Shown piece after piece: positions 30,359-38,321 of a stretch of 64,000 bases of DNA. This DNA comes from Gemmatimonadales bacterium (GTDB lineage Bacteria > Gemmatimonadota > Gemmatimonadetes > Gemmatimonadales > GWC2-71-9). A program made the translations under genes and the position numbers. The notes under the pieces are model-generated. The model saw nothing but the letters and a program-made list of their open reading frames with translations, had not been told where the DNA came from and searched no databases. Positions within the stretch are counted from its first letter, which is position 1. Every line of letters starts with the position of its first letter. The stretch lies in NCBI GenBank assembly GCA_020633775.1, contig JACKDA010000001.1, forward strand, positions 62,001-126,000, written 5' to 3'.

Positions 30359-31194
30359 CCGCCCGGTGGTGGCACCTCGCCATCGCGTGTCGCGTGGAGG
30401 ATGCCGACGCCGTCGCCGCCGCGATCATCGCCACCACCGGCTTCGCCGTCGAGGAGCCCCACCCCGGCAGCATCTCGGCGGTGGCCGCCACCGACGTCGA
30501 TGCGCGTCGGCTGGCCGCCGAGATGGCTGCCGCCTTTCCGGGGCTCGAGGCGAGCGTCACCGAGCTGGAGCCGGTCGACTGGACCGTCCGCTGGCGCGAT
30601 GGCATCGTGACCCGCCAGTTCGGGCGCCTGGTCATCACCCCGTCGTGGCTCCCGATCGACGCCCCGGAGGGTGCGGCGGTGGTCGTGCTCGACCCGGAGT
30701 CGGCCTTCGGCAGCGGCGAGCACGGCAGCACCCGTGCAGCGCTCGCCCTGCTCGAGCGCCACCTGCAGCCGGGCGACCGGGTGCTCGACTTCGGCAGCGG
30801 CAGTGGCATCCTGGCGATCGCCGCCGTGCGCCTGGGTGCCAGCATGGCGATCGGGATCGAGGTCGATGACGAGGCGATCCCGATTGCCGAGGCGAACGCC
30901 GCGCGCAACGACGTCACCGATCGGGTGCGATTCCTCCTGGGCGATGCCGAGGCACTCGGTGCCCTCGCAGGCCCAGCGCGGATCGTCTGCTCGAACATCC
31001 TGCGCACCGTCAATGCCCTCCTCCTCCCGGCGATCCGCGACGCGCTCGCGCCGGACGGACTCGCGATCTTCGCCGGGATGGAGGATGCGGAGGCGGAACT
31101 CTTCCGTCCGGTGCTCGCCGAGGCCGGCTGGCAGGTCGTGGACGAGGTGCACGACGCCGGCTGGTGGGGTGTGGTCGCCCGGCGGCCAGCGTGA
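30355..31194 (+). CDS. prmA: Ribosomal protein L11 methyltransferase PrmA
   Basis: PrmA trimethylates L11. The 279-aa protein has an N-terminal L11-binding domain and a class I SAM-dependent methyltransferase domain with DPESAFGSGEHGSTRAALAL, the SAM loop VLDFGSGSGILAIAA (about 140-155) and the NPPY-like SNILRTV. dnaJ-prmA-rsmE is a widespread order. Start ATG 30355 in an ATGA overlap. Confidence 0.93.
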   Translation: MTARWWHLAIACRVEDADAVAAAIIATTGFAVEEPHPGSISAVAATDVDARRLAAEMAAAFPGLEASVTELEPVDWTVRWRDGIVTRQFGRLVITPSWLPIDAPEGAAVVVLDPESAFGSGEHGSTRAALALLERHLQPGDRVLDFGSGSGILAIAAVRLGASMAIGIEVDDEAIPIAEANAARNDVTDRVRFLLGDAEALGALAGPARIVCSNILRTVNALLLPAIRDALAPDGLAIFAGMEDAEAELFRPVLAEAGWQVVDEVHDAGWWGVVARRPA

Positions 31195-31916
31195 TCCGCG
31201 TCCTCGTCCCGCCCGGTTCCCTCGCGGTGGGTCGCGAGGTCGAGCTCGACGAGAGCGAGGGGCGTCACCTCGACGTTCGGCGCTTGCGCGATGGCGATGG
31301 CGCCGAGGCGCTCGATGGACGCGGCGGGGTCGGCACCGGGATCCTCACCCGCCGCGGCAAGGGCTGGCAGTTCGCCACCCAGATCGCCTTCCTCGAGCCG
31401 GAACCGAGCCCGACCATCATCGCCGTCGGGGCGGGCGACCGCGATCGGTTCCTCTGGCTCGCCGAGAAGGCCACCGAGCTCGGTGCCACCCGGGTGATCC
31501 CGCTGGAGACGATGACGGTGCGCGGGGTCGAGAGCCGGGTCCGCGACGGCACCGTCGACAAGGCGCGCCGGCGCGCCCGCGAGGCGTGCAAGCAGTCGGG
31601 CAACGCCTGGATCCCGCTCGTGGACGATGTCCGCTCCGTGGAGGGATTCGCCGCGAGCTTCCCGGGGGTGCGCTGGTTCCTCGCCGACAAGGCCGGCGGC
31701 GCGTGCGGCCCGATCGGCGTGCAGGAGCCGGTCGGCTGGTTGATCGGGCCGGAGTCCGGGTTCGGCTTGCACGACATCGAGGTGATCGACAACGTCCTCA
31801 AGCCCGATCGCGTCGCGCTCGCGCGCCACATGCTGCGCTTCGAGACCGCGGCGCTCGCCGCGCTCGCCATCACCGAGCAGCAGCGGCTGATCGCCCTCAA
31901 GCGGAGGACCGGATGA
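31191..31916 (+). CDS. rsmE: 16S rRNA (uracil1498-N3)-methyltransferase RsmE
   Basis: RsmE methylates U1498 in the decoding region. The 241-aa protein has an N-terminal PUA-like part (RVLVPPGSLAVGREVEL, HLDVRRLRDGD) and a SPOUT domain with LWLAEKATELGATRVIPLET, EACKQSGNAWIP, and the knot motifs GWLIGPESGFGLHDIEVID and LRFETAALAAL. GTG 31191 overlaps the prmA stop. Identification is secure. Confidence 0.95.
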   Translation: MIRVLVPPGSLAVGREVELDESEGRHLDVRRLRDGDGAEALDGRGGVGTGILTRRGKGWQFATQIAFLEPEPSPTIIAVGAGDRDRFLWLAEKATELGATRVIPLETMTVRGVESRVRDGTVDKARRRAREACKQSGNAWIPLVDDVRSVEGFAASFPGVRWFLADKAGGACGPIGVQEPVGWLIGPESGFGLHDIEVIDNVLKPDRVALARHMLRFETAALAALAITEQQRLIALKRRTG

Positions 31917-32263
31917 GCGAATGCATCTTCTGCCGGATCGTCAGCGGGGAGATCCCCGCGACCGAGGTCGGCCGCACCGAGGACGCGGTCGCGTTCCGTG
32001 ACCTGAACCCGCAGGCGCCGGTCCACGTGCTGATCATCCCGACCCGGCACGCGGCGACGGCCGCCGATCTCCTCGCCCAGGACGGCGGGGCAGCCCGGCT
32101 CGCGGCCGTCTTCGCGCTGGCCACCCGGGTGGCCGATGAGCTCGGCCTGGCCGATCGGGGCTACCGCCTCGTCGCCAACACCGGCGCCGAGGGAGGGCAG
32201 ACCGTCCACCACCTGCATGTCCACCTGCTCGGTGGGCGTCAGCTGACCTGGCCGCCGGGATGA
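31913..32263 (+). CDS. HIT-family nucleotide hydrolase (HinT-like)
   Basis: This 116-aa member of the histidine-triad family probably hydrolyses nucleoside phosphoramidates or acyl-adenylates. It opens with ECIFCRIVSGEIPA, which places it in the HinT/PKCI branch. It continues with FRDLNPQAPVHVLIIPTRH and the histidine triad VHHLHVHLLGGR. The ATG overlaps rsmE (ATGA). It is the last gene of the hrcA operon; an 79-bp gap follows. Confidence 0.94.
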   Translation: MSECIFCRIVSGEIPATEVGRTEDAVAFRDLNPQAPVHVLIIPTRHAATAADLLAQDGGAARLAAVFALATRVADELGLADRGYRLVANTGAEGGQTVHHLHVHLLGGRQLTWPPG

Positions 32264-32342
32264 AACCTCCCGCGTGAACCCGACGTTCCTGAATGTGACA
32301 TCCCGTCCCCGGCGAGTGGATCCCTGAGCGGAGGAGGCGACA

Positions 32343-32639
32343 ATGGACCGGCAGTCGATGGCGCTCCTGATCCCGATCCTGGCGCTCTCGATCCCCGTGG
32401 TGGCGGTGGTGATGAACGGGATCCACAAGATGATGAAGCTCCGGATCGAGGAGGCCCGGGTCCGCAGTGGCCTCGTCGATGGGGTCGAGGTCGGAGAGGT
32501 CGAGGCCCTGCGGGCCGACCTGGCCGACACCCGCCTCGAGCTCGACCAGATGCACGAGCGGTTGGAGTTCACCGAGCGGCTCCTGGTGGAGCTCCGCGAC
32601 CGGCAGGGACTGCCGTCGGGGCAGGCCCCCGAGGCCTGA
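32343..32639 (+). CDS. Small membrane protein, one TM helix plus coiled coil (PspB-like)
   Basis: This 98-aa protein has one N-terminal membrane helix (about residues 6-24), a short basic stretch (HKMMKLRIEEARVR) and an amphipathic coiled coil (EALRADLADTRLELDQMHER). This topology resembles phage-shock protein PspB, but sequence identity to PspB is not obvious, so the role in envelope stress is only a suggestion. A strong Shine-Dalgarno (GGAGGAGG) precedes ATG. A paralogue with the same plan lies at 47620-47889 (both contain HER/QER-L-[ED]F-x-ER-[LM]L). Confidence 0.75.
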   Translation: MDRQSMALLIPILALSIPVVAVVMNGIHKMMKLRIEEARVRSGLVDGVEVGEVEALRADLADTRLELDQMHERLEFTERLLVELRDRQGLPSGQAPEA

Positions 32640-32689
32640 CCCGGGGGAATCCGGCACCCTCCGTCCTACCATCCCGAGGTCCGCGGCCC

Positions 32690-32695
32690 TATCTT
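32690..32695 (+). promoter_or_regulatory. -10 box upstream of rpsU
   Basis: TATCTT, the same hexamer as before the asparaginase gene, lies 57 nt upstream of the rpsU ATG. Transcription should start near 32702, giving a leader of about 50 nt that contains GAGAGGGG. No -35 was recognised. Confidence 0.4.
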
Positions 32696-32752
32696 TCCGG
32701 GTCTGTGTACCAACCGCCCCCTGACCGGGGCTCGAGAGGGGTGATTCAGGAC

Positions 32753-32947
32753 ATGTCGGAAGTCGTCATCCACGATGATGAGAGCTTCGAGCGGGCCCTC
32801 AAGCGCTTCAAGAAGAAGTGCGAGAAGGCGGGCATCCTCTCCGATCTTCGCAAGCATCGGCACTACGAGAAGCCGAGCGAGAAGAAGAAGCGGAAGATGA
32901 ACGCGGCCCAGCGGAAGAACCGCCGCGGGCGTTCGCCCCGTGCCTGA
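32753..32947 (+). CDS. rpsU: 30S ribosomal protein S21
   Basis: S21 is a small basic protein needed for mRNA recruitment to 30S subunits. The 64-aa protein starts MSEVVIHDDESFERALKRFK, has the conserved KCEKAGILSDLRKHRHYEKPS and a Lys/Arg-rich tail. ATG 32753 is chosen by family alignment; GTG 32705 and GTG 32741 would add non-conserved residues. The following yqeY gene overlaps by 8 nt. rpsU-yqeY-(mutS2)-dnaG resembles the classical rpsU-dnaG macromolecular-synthesis operon, with two genes in between and no rpoD. Confidence 0.95.
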   Translation: MSEVVIHDDESFERALKRFKKKCEKAGILSDLRKHRHYEKPSEKKKRKMNAAQRKNRRGRSPRA

Positions 32948-33380
32948 TCTCCTCGACCGTCTGCGTGGCGACCAGGTCGCCGCGCGGAAGGCCGCTGACA
33001 AGGACCGGACCCTGTTGCTGGGGACGGTCCTTGCTGCATTGAAGAACCGCGAGCTCGAGGGCGCCGCGCCGCTCACCGACGCCGAGGTCGTGGATGTCCT
33101 CCGCAAGCAGATCAAGCAGCGGCGCGATTCGGTCGAGCAGTACACGGCCGCCGGCCGCGACGACCTCGCCGGCCGCGAGCAGGCCGAACTCGAGGCGCTC
33201 GCGGCGTACCTCCCGCCCGAGGCCGACCCCGCCGAGATCCGTGCGGCGGCCGATGCCGCGGTGGCCGGCGGGGCGACCGACCTCGGCCGCCTGATGGGCG
33301 TCCTGATGGCGCAGTTCAAGGGGAAGGCCGACGGCAGCGTCGTCAACCGGATCGCCCGCGAGGCGCTCGCGTCGCAATGA
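32940..33380 (+). CDS. yqeY: GatB/YqeY domain protein
   Basis: This 146-aa YqeY-type protein resembles the tRNA-interacting C-terminal domain of GatB. It has LLLGTVLAALKNRELEG, DVLRKQIKQRRDSVEQY, ELEALAAYLPPEADP and LGRLMGVLMAQFKGKADGS. Its role is not firmly known; it is very commonly paired with rpsU. GTG 32940 overlaps rpsU by 8 nt, and the stop overlaps mutS2 (ATGA). Confidence 0.92.
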   Translation: MPDLLDRLRGDQVAARKAADKDRTLLLGTVLAALKNRELEGAAPLTDAEVVDVLRKQIKQRRDSVEQYTAAGRDDLAGREQAELEALAAYLPPEADPAEIRAAADAAVAGGATDLGRLMGVLMAQFKGKADGSVVNRIAREALASQ

Positions 33381-35737
33381 CGCCGGCGGACCGGGCGGCG
33401 GCCCTTGCCGCCCTGGAGCTCGGTGCCGTCCTGGACGTCGTGGCCGGCCACGCCGCGGGGGCCCACGCCGCGAGTCTCCTCCGCGCGCTCACCCCAACCA
33501 CCGATCACGACTGGGTCACCGAGGAGCTGGCGCTGGTCGGGGAGCTGCTCGCCCTGCGGCGGCGCGGCGACACGGTGGAGGTCCCCGCCGTGCCGGACCT
33601 GCGCGGTGCCCTGGCCCGGCTTCGGGTCGATGGCGGCGTGCTCGAGCTGTCGCAGCTCGTCGAGGTGCAGCGGGTCCTCGCTGGCGGACGGATCATCGTC
33701 GCGGAACTGGGTCGGGTCGCGGAGCGGGCGCCGCGGCTCGCGGCGCTGCGGGTGTCCGTCCCGGACCGCGCGATCGAACGACGACTCGAGCGCTCGGTCG
33801 GCGACGACGGCGAGTTGCTCGACACGGCGAGTCCGGCCCTCGCTGCGGCGCGACGCGAGGTCCACGCCGCGCGCGAGCGTCTCATCAAGCGGCTGGAGGC
33901 GATCGCCCGCGACCTCGGTGGCGATGGCGGCGTGACGCTGCGCGAGGGTCGCTACGTCATTCCCGTCCGTCGCGACGCCAGGCAGCGGCCCGACGGGATC
34001 ATCCACGACGAGTCCGGGTCGGCCGGCACGCTGTTCATCGAGCCGAGTGCCGCGATCGCGCTGGGGAATGCGCTCCGGAGCGCGGTGGCCGCCGAGGAGC
34101 GCGAGGTGCTCGCCGTCCTGCGGGAGCTGAGCGAGCTGCTGCGCCCCGAGCGACAGGTGCTGGCCGACCTGTTCGCCCTCGCGGTCCGCGTCGATACGCT
34201 CGCGGCACGCGCGGCGTGGGCGTTCGCCTGCGAGGCGGAAGTCCCGCGGATCGAGGCGGCAGGCGGCGCGCTCGCGATTCGCACCGGACGGCATCCGCTG
34301 CTGCTCGCCCGCGGGATCGAGGTCGTCCCGTTCGACCTCGTGCTGGAGCGTCACGAGCGGACGCTGCTGATTACCGGTCCCAACACCGGCGGCAAGACGG
34401 TGCTGCTCAAGGCGACCGGCCTGCTGATCCTTCTGGCGCAGTGTGGCGTGGTGCCGCCGGTCGGCCCGGACACGGTGCTGCCGCTGGTCGATGCGGTCTT
34501 CGTCGACATCGGCGATCACCAGTCGCTGCAGTCCGATCTCTCGACCTTCTCGGCGCACGTCGCCGAGCTGCGACGGATCCTCGAGCACGCCTCGGGCAGC
34601 AGCCTGGTGATCCTCGACGAGGTGGGCAGCGGCACCGATCCGGCCGAGGGCGGTGCGCTCGCGATGGCGATCCTCGAGGAGCTGTCGACGCGCGGCGTGC
34701 TGACGCTGGCCACCACGCACCTCGGGGCGTTGAAGGAGCTGGCGACACGCGTCCCCGGGGTCGTCAATGGATCGCTCACCTTCGACGCCGCGACGCTCTC
34801 GCCGACCTACCGGTTCACCAAGGGTGTCCCGGGCCGCAGCTACGGTCTCGCCATCGCCCGGCGGCTCGGCGTGCAGCACGACGTGCTCGCGCGCGCCGAG
34901 GCGCTGGTGCCCGACGCGGAACGCGATCTCGACCGGCTGCTGGCCGAGGCCGAGGCCCGGAGCCAGCACCTGCAGCAGCGCGAGGAGGAACTGGCCACGC
35001 GGCTGAGCGAGGCCGAGCGACTCGAGGCGGTGGCGGCGCGTACCCGGGCTGCGGTCGAGGCACGCGAAGCCGCCTTCCGGGAGGAGGAACGCACCGCCTC
35101 GCGCGATCGCGCCCGCCAGGCCAAGGCCTACCTCCTCGAGGCCCGCAAGCAGGTCGAGGCCGCACTCGCCCTCGCCAAGGGAGCCGTCGACGAGGCGGCG
35201 GCGAAGGAGGCGCGCCGGCTGGTGGAGGAGGGGATCCGCGCGGAGGCAGGCGTGCTCGACGAGGAGAGCGTCCCGGCGGCCGGCGACGCCGCGGCGATCG
35301 CGGTCGGCGCGCGCGTGCGACTCGGGACCGGGGCCACCGGCGAGGTGGCGGAACTGCGGGGCGATGGGCGGGCCGTCGTGCTCGTGGGGGCGATGCGACT
35401 GGTCGTGAAGGCGGCGACCCTGACGCGACTCGCCGATGCCCCACCGAAGCGCGCCGCGACCCCGGCCACAGCCGTCGACGCCCCCACCCGCGAGGCCGCG
35501 TGGGAGATCGATCTCCGGGGCATGCGCGCCGACGAGGCGGAGACCGAGGTGCTGGCCGCCCTCGACGGGGCGGTGCTGGCGGAGCAGCCGCACCTGCGCA
35601 TCATTCATGGCATGGGAACCGGTGTCCTGCGCGACGCGGTTCGCCGCCTCCTCGGCGGCGATCCGCGCGTTGCCTCGTTCGAGTTCGCCCCGCGCGCGCA
35701 GGGGGGGACCGGCGTGACCATCGCGGTCCTGCGCTGA
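33377..35737 (+). CDS. mutS2: Endonuclease MutS2
   Basis: MutS2 suppresses homologous recombination or rescues collided ribosomes; it is not a mismatch repair protein. At 786 aa it has the MutS core and lever (1-300), the ATPase with Walker A ITGPNTGGKTVLLKATGL near 335 and Walker B LVILDEVGSGTDPAEGGAL near 410, the signature FSAHVAELRRIL, and a long coiled coil (about 510-610). A C-terminal Smr nuclease domain (IDLRGMRADEAETEVL, IIHGMGTGVLRDAV) closes it. The Smr domain distinguishes it from MutS. It overlaps yqeY and shares one base with dnaG. Confidence 0.96.
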   Translation: MTPADRAAALAALELGAVLDVVAGHAAGAHAASLLRALTPTTDHDWVTEELALVGELLALRRRGDTVEVPAVPDLRGALARLRVDGGVLELSQLVEVQRVLAGGRIIVAELGRVAERAPRLAALRVSVPDRAIERRLERSVGDDGELLDTASPALAAARREVHAARERLIKRLEAIARDLGGDGGVTLREGRYVIPVRRDARQRPDGIIHDESGSAGTLFIEPSAAIALGNALRSAVAAEEREVLAVLRELSELLRPERQVLADLFALAVRVDTLAARAAWAFACEAEVPRIEAAGGALAIRTGRHPLLLARGIEVVPFDLVLERHERTLLITGPNTGGKTVLLKATGLLILLAQCGVVPPVGPDTVLPLVDAVFVDIGDHQSLQSDLSTFSAHVAELRRILEHASGSSLVILDEVGSGTDPAEGGALAMAILEELSTRGVLTLATTHLGALKELATRVPGVVNGSLTFDAATLSPTYRFTKGVPGRSYGLAIARRLGVQHDVLARAEALVPDAERDLDRLLAEAEARSQHLQQREEELATRLSEAERLEAVAARTRAAVEAREAAFREEERTASRDRARQAKAYLLEARKQVEAALALAKGAVDEAAAKEARRLVEEGIRAEAGVLDEESVPAAGDAAAIAVGARVRLGTGATGEVAELRGDGRAVVLVGAMRLVVKAATLTRLADAPPKRAATPATAVDAPTREAAWEIDLRGMRADEAETEVLAALDGAVLAEQPHLRIIHGMGTGVLRDAVRRLLGGDPRVASFEFAPRAQGGTGVTIAVLR

Positions 35738-37563
35738 TGGGCCGGATCCCCGACGAACTGGTCGAGCGGGTGCGCGACACCGCCGATCTCCTCGAGATCG
35801 TGCAGGAGTCGGTGCAGCTCAAGCGCACCGGCGCCGACTGGCGCGGGCCGTGCCCGTTCCACGGCGGCACCAATCGCAACTTCTCGGTCGTGCCGCGCAA
35901 GAACATGTACTACTGCTTCGTCTGCCATGCGGCCGGTGACGTCTTCACCTGGTATCGCGAGCGGTTCGGCATGGACTACCCGACCGCGGTGCGCGAGGTC
36001 GCCCGGCGATACGGGATCACGATTCCGGAGAGCACCGAGCGAATCGGTCCCGACCCGCGCGAGCCGCTCTACCAGGCCTGCGACGCGGCGATGCAGTGGT
36101 ACGCCACCCGGCTGCGCGAGGCCCCTGATGCCGAGCCGGCGCGTCGGTACCTGCAGGACCGCCAGATCATGCTCGACGCGGCGGGCGAGCTGCGCCTCGG
36201 CTGGGCCCCTCGCAGCGGCGAGGACTTCCTCGTCGCGATGCGGAGCCTCGGCATCGCGGACGCCGCGCTGGAGGAGGCCGCGCTGGTCACGCGCCGCGAC
36301 GATGGCACCCTCGCGCCGCGCTTTCGCAATCGCGTCCTCTTCCCGATCCACGACCTGCGCGGCCGCGCGGTCGGCTTCGGGGGCCGCCTGCTCGGCCCGG
36401 GCGAGCCGAAGTACCTCAACTCGCCCGAGACCCCGATCTTCCACAAGGGCGAGCAGCTCTACCACATGGACGTCGCCCGGCTCGCGATCCGGAAGGCCGA
36501 GGTCGCGCTGGTGGTCGAGGGCTACTTCGACGTCATCCGCCTGAGTCTCGCGGGGATCGACCATGTCGTGGCGCCGCTGGGGACCGCGCTCACCGAGGCG
36601 CAGGCGAAGCTGCTGCGTCGCTACGGCGCCGAGGTGGTCCTCATCTACGATTCCGATGCCGCGGGGCTGAAGGCATCGTTTCGCGCCGCCGACACCCTGC
36701 TGGCCGAGGGGGCCCGGGTCCGGGTGGTGACGATGCCCGATGGCGAGGATCCCGACACCCTGGTGCAGCGCGGCGGGGCGGCCGCCCTGCAGGCGCTGAT
36801 CGACGACGCCGTCGACGTGCTGGATCGCAAGATCCAGCTGCTGGAACAGCGCGGCTGGTTCGCCGACATGCACCGGCGCCGCGAGGCACTCGATCGGCTG
36901 TTGCCGACCCTTCGCGCGGCGACCGATCCGGTCCTCCGGGAGATGTACACCACCCGGGTGGCCGAGCAGATGGGGATCCCCCGGGAGGCGGTCGCGACCG
37001 AGGTGGCGAACGTCCGGCCGCGCGCCGCGCCGGTGGCAAGCGAGGCGATGCGGCGCACCGAGGCCTTCGGCGGCGGTGGGCACGCTGTTCCGACGCCGGA
37101 GCGCGACGCCCGGCACCCCGGCGCGGAGATCGAACGCAAGCTGCTGCGGCTCCTGGTGCACCATCCGGACTGGCTGGCGCGGGCGCGGGAGGAACTCCCG
37201 GCGGAGCGCTTCGCGGTGCCGTCGTTCCGGCGGATCTTCGAGGCGCTGGCGGCACTCGACCCCGACCGGCCGGTGGGCGATGCCGCGCTGGCGCTCGATG
37301 AACGGGCCCTCGCGGCCTGGGAGCGGCTCGCGACCGATCCGGCCCCGCCGGACGCCGACTTCGGCGTCGACCATGAGTACGTCGGGGCGCTGGAGGCCCT
37401 GGAGGAACGCGACCTGTTCGAGAGCATCGCCACCGAGCCGGACACCCGGGAGCGGATCCGCCGCCGGCAGGCGCTCAGCCGGGAGGGCCGCGAGCGCTAC
37501 AACTACTATCTTAAGGCACGGAAGCGGGCCGACGGCCCGACCGCCCATCCCTACGAGGAGTGA
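35737..37563 (+). CDS. dnaG: DNA primase DnaG
   Basis: DnaG makes RNA primers for replication. The 608-aa protein has the CHC2 zinc domain (CPFHGGTNRNFSV then YYCFVCHAAGDVF), the RNA polymerase domain with LRLGWAPR and GGRLLGPGEPKYLNSPETP, the Toprim motif VVEGYFDV with LIYDSDAAG near 305, and a C-terminal helicase-binding domain. It starts at ATG 35737 (TGATG with mutS2). rpoD is not downstream, unlike the enteric rpsU-dnaG-rpoD operon. Confidence 0.97.
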   Translation: MGRIPDELVERVRDTADLLEIVQESVQLKRTGADWRGPCPFHGGTNRNFSVVPRKNMYYCFVCHAAGDVFTWYRERFGMDYPTAVREVARRYGITIPESTERIGPDPREPLYQACDAAMQWYATRLREAPDAEPARRYLQDRQIMLDAAGELRLGWAPRSGEDFLVAMRSLGIADAALEEAALVTRRDDGTLAPRFRNRVLFPIHDLRGRAVGFGGRLLGPGEPKYLNSPETPIFHKGEQLYHMDVARLAIRKAEVALVVEGYFDVIRLSLAGIDHVVAPLGTALTEAQAKLLRRYGAEVVLIYDSDAAGLKASFRAADTLLAEGARVRVVTMPDGEDPDTLVQRGGAAALQALIDDAVDVLDRKIQLLEQRGWFADMHRRREALDRLLPTLRAATDPVLREMYTTRVAEQMGIPREAVATEVANVRPRAAPVASEAMRRTEAFGGGGHAVPTPERDARHPGAEIERKLLRLLVHHPDWLARAREELPAERFAVPSFRRIFEALAALDPDRPVGDAALALDERALAAWERLATDPAPPDADFGVDHEYVGALEALEERDLFESIATEPDTRERIRRRQALSREGRERYNYYLKARKRADGPTAHPYEE

Positions 37564-37569
37564 GACCCG

Positions 37570-38286
37570 ATGCATCCTGACCTTCCCAAGCTGCTGGACG
37601 TCCAGGGGAAGGACCGTCACCTGAGCGAGGTGTCGGCCCGACGCGACGAACTGGCTGCGGAGCGCGCGGCGCTCGATGCCGCGCTGGAGACCGCACGCCA
37701 GCAGATCGCGCAGGCCGAGCGGGCGGCGACCGATGCCGCCGCCCGCCGCGATGCGCGGGAGGCGAAGCTCGAGGCCCAGCGCGGCCTGCAGGAGAAGCGG
37801 CGGGCGCGGCTGGAGCAGGAGCGCAACCCGCGCGTCGCCGCGCAGCTCATGGCCGACGTCGAGATGGCACGCAGCATCCTGGCGCAGGAGGAGAGCGACT
37901 GGATGCGGGTCGCCGAGGAGGCCACCCAGCGCGAGCAGGCCGTCGCCCTCGCGACCGAACGCCTCGAGGCGCTCACGGCCGAGCAGGCGGAGGCCCGCGA
38001 GTCGCTGGTCGGGCGCGAGGCCGAGGCCGAGGCGGCGTGGTCGGCCGCGAAGGCGGCGCGGGATGAGGCCGCCGCCGGGCTCCCGAAGCCACTGCGCACC
38101 CGCTACGACCGCCTCCACGGGTCACGGCACTCGGAGGTCCTCGTCCCGGCGGTGAACGCCACGTGCACCGCGTGCTACACCTCGATCCCCAGTTCCCGCA
38201 TCGGCCAGCTCCAGGCGGACTCGATCCTCCTCGAGGGATGCGAGATGTGCGGCGCGATCCTCTACCTGGAGGAGGTGCCGGCCTGA
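37570..38286 (+). CDS. Coiled-coil C4-type zinc ribbon protein (CT398/DUF164-like)
   Basis: This 238-aa protein has about 170 residues of antiparallel coiled coil (KLLDVQGKDRHLSEVSARRD, followed by many Ala/Glu/Arg heptads). A C-terminal zinc ribbon has two Cys pairs: CTACYTSI and CEMCGAIL. The family is widespread, and structural homologues have been linked to flagellar, secretion or RNA-related functions, but no role is agreed. A clear Shine-Dalgarno (GAGGAG) overlaps the end of dnaG. It ends against recJ. Confidence 0.87.
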   Translation: MHPDLPKLLDVQGKDRHLSEVSARRDELAAERAALDAALETARQQIAQAERAATDAAARRDAREAKLEAQRGLQEKRRARLEQERNPRVAAQLMADVEMARSILAQEESDWMRVAEEATQREQAVALATERLEALTAEQAEARESLVGREAEAEAAWSAAKAARDEAAAGLPKPLRTRYDRLHGSRHSEVLVPAVNATCTACYTSIPSSRIGQLQADSILLEGCEMCGAILYLEEVPA

Positions 38287-38321
38287 CACCGGGCCGTGCC
38301 CTCGCCGCGGCGCCACCCCAC

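Noticed and set aside
32261..32287. ECF-sigma promoter (TGAAAC-N17-CGTT) before the PspB-like gene
   Set aside because: TGAAAC overlaps the stop codon of the HIT gene, the spacer is one base longer than the SigW-type norm and the -10 is imperfect; too weak to report as a feature.
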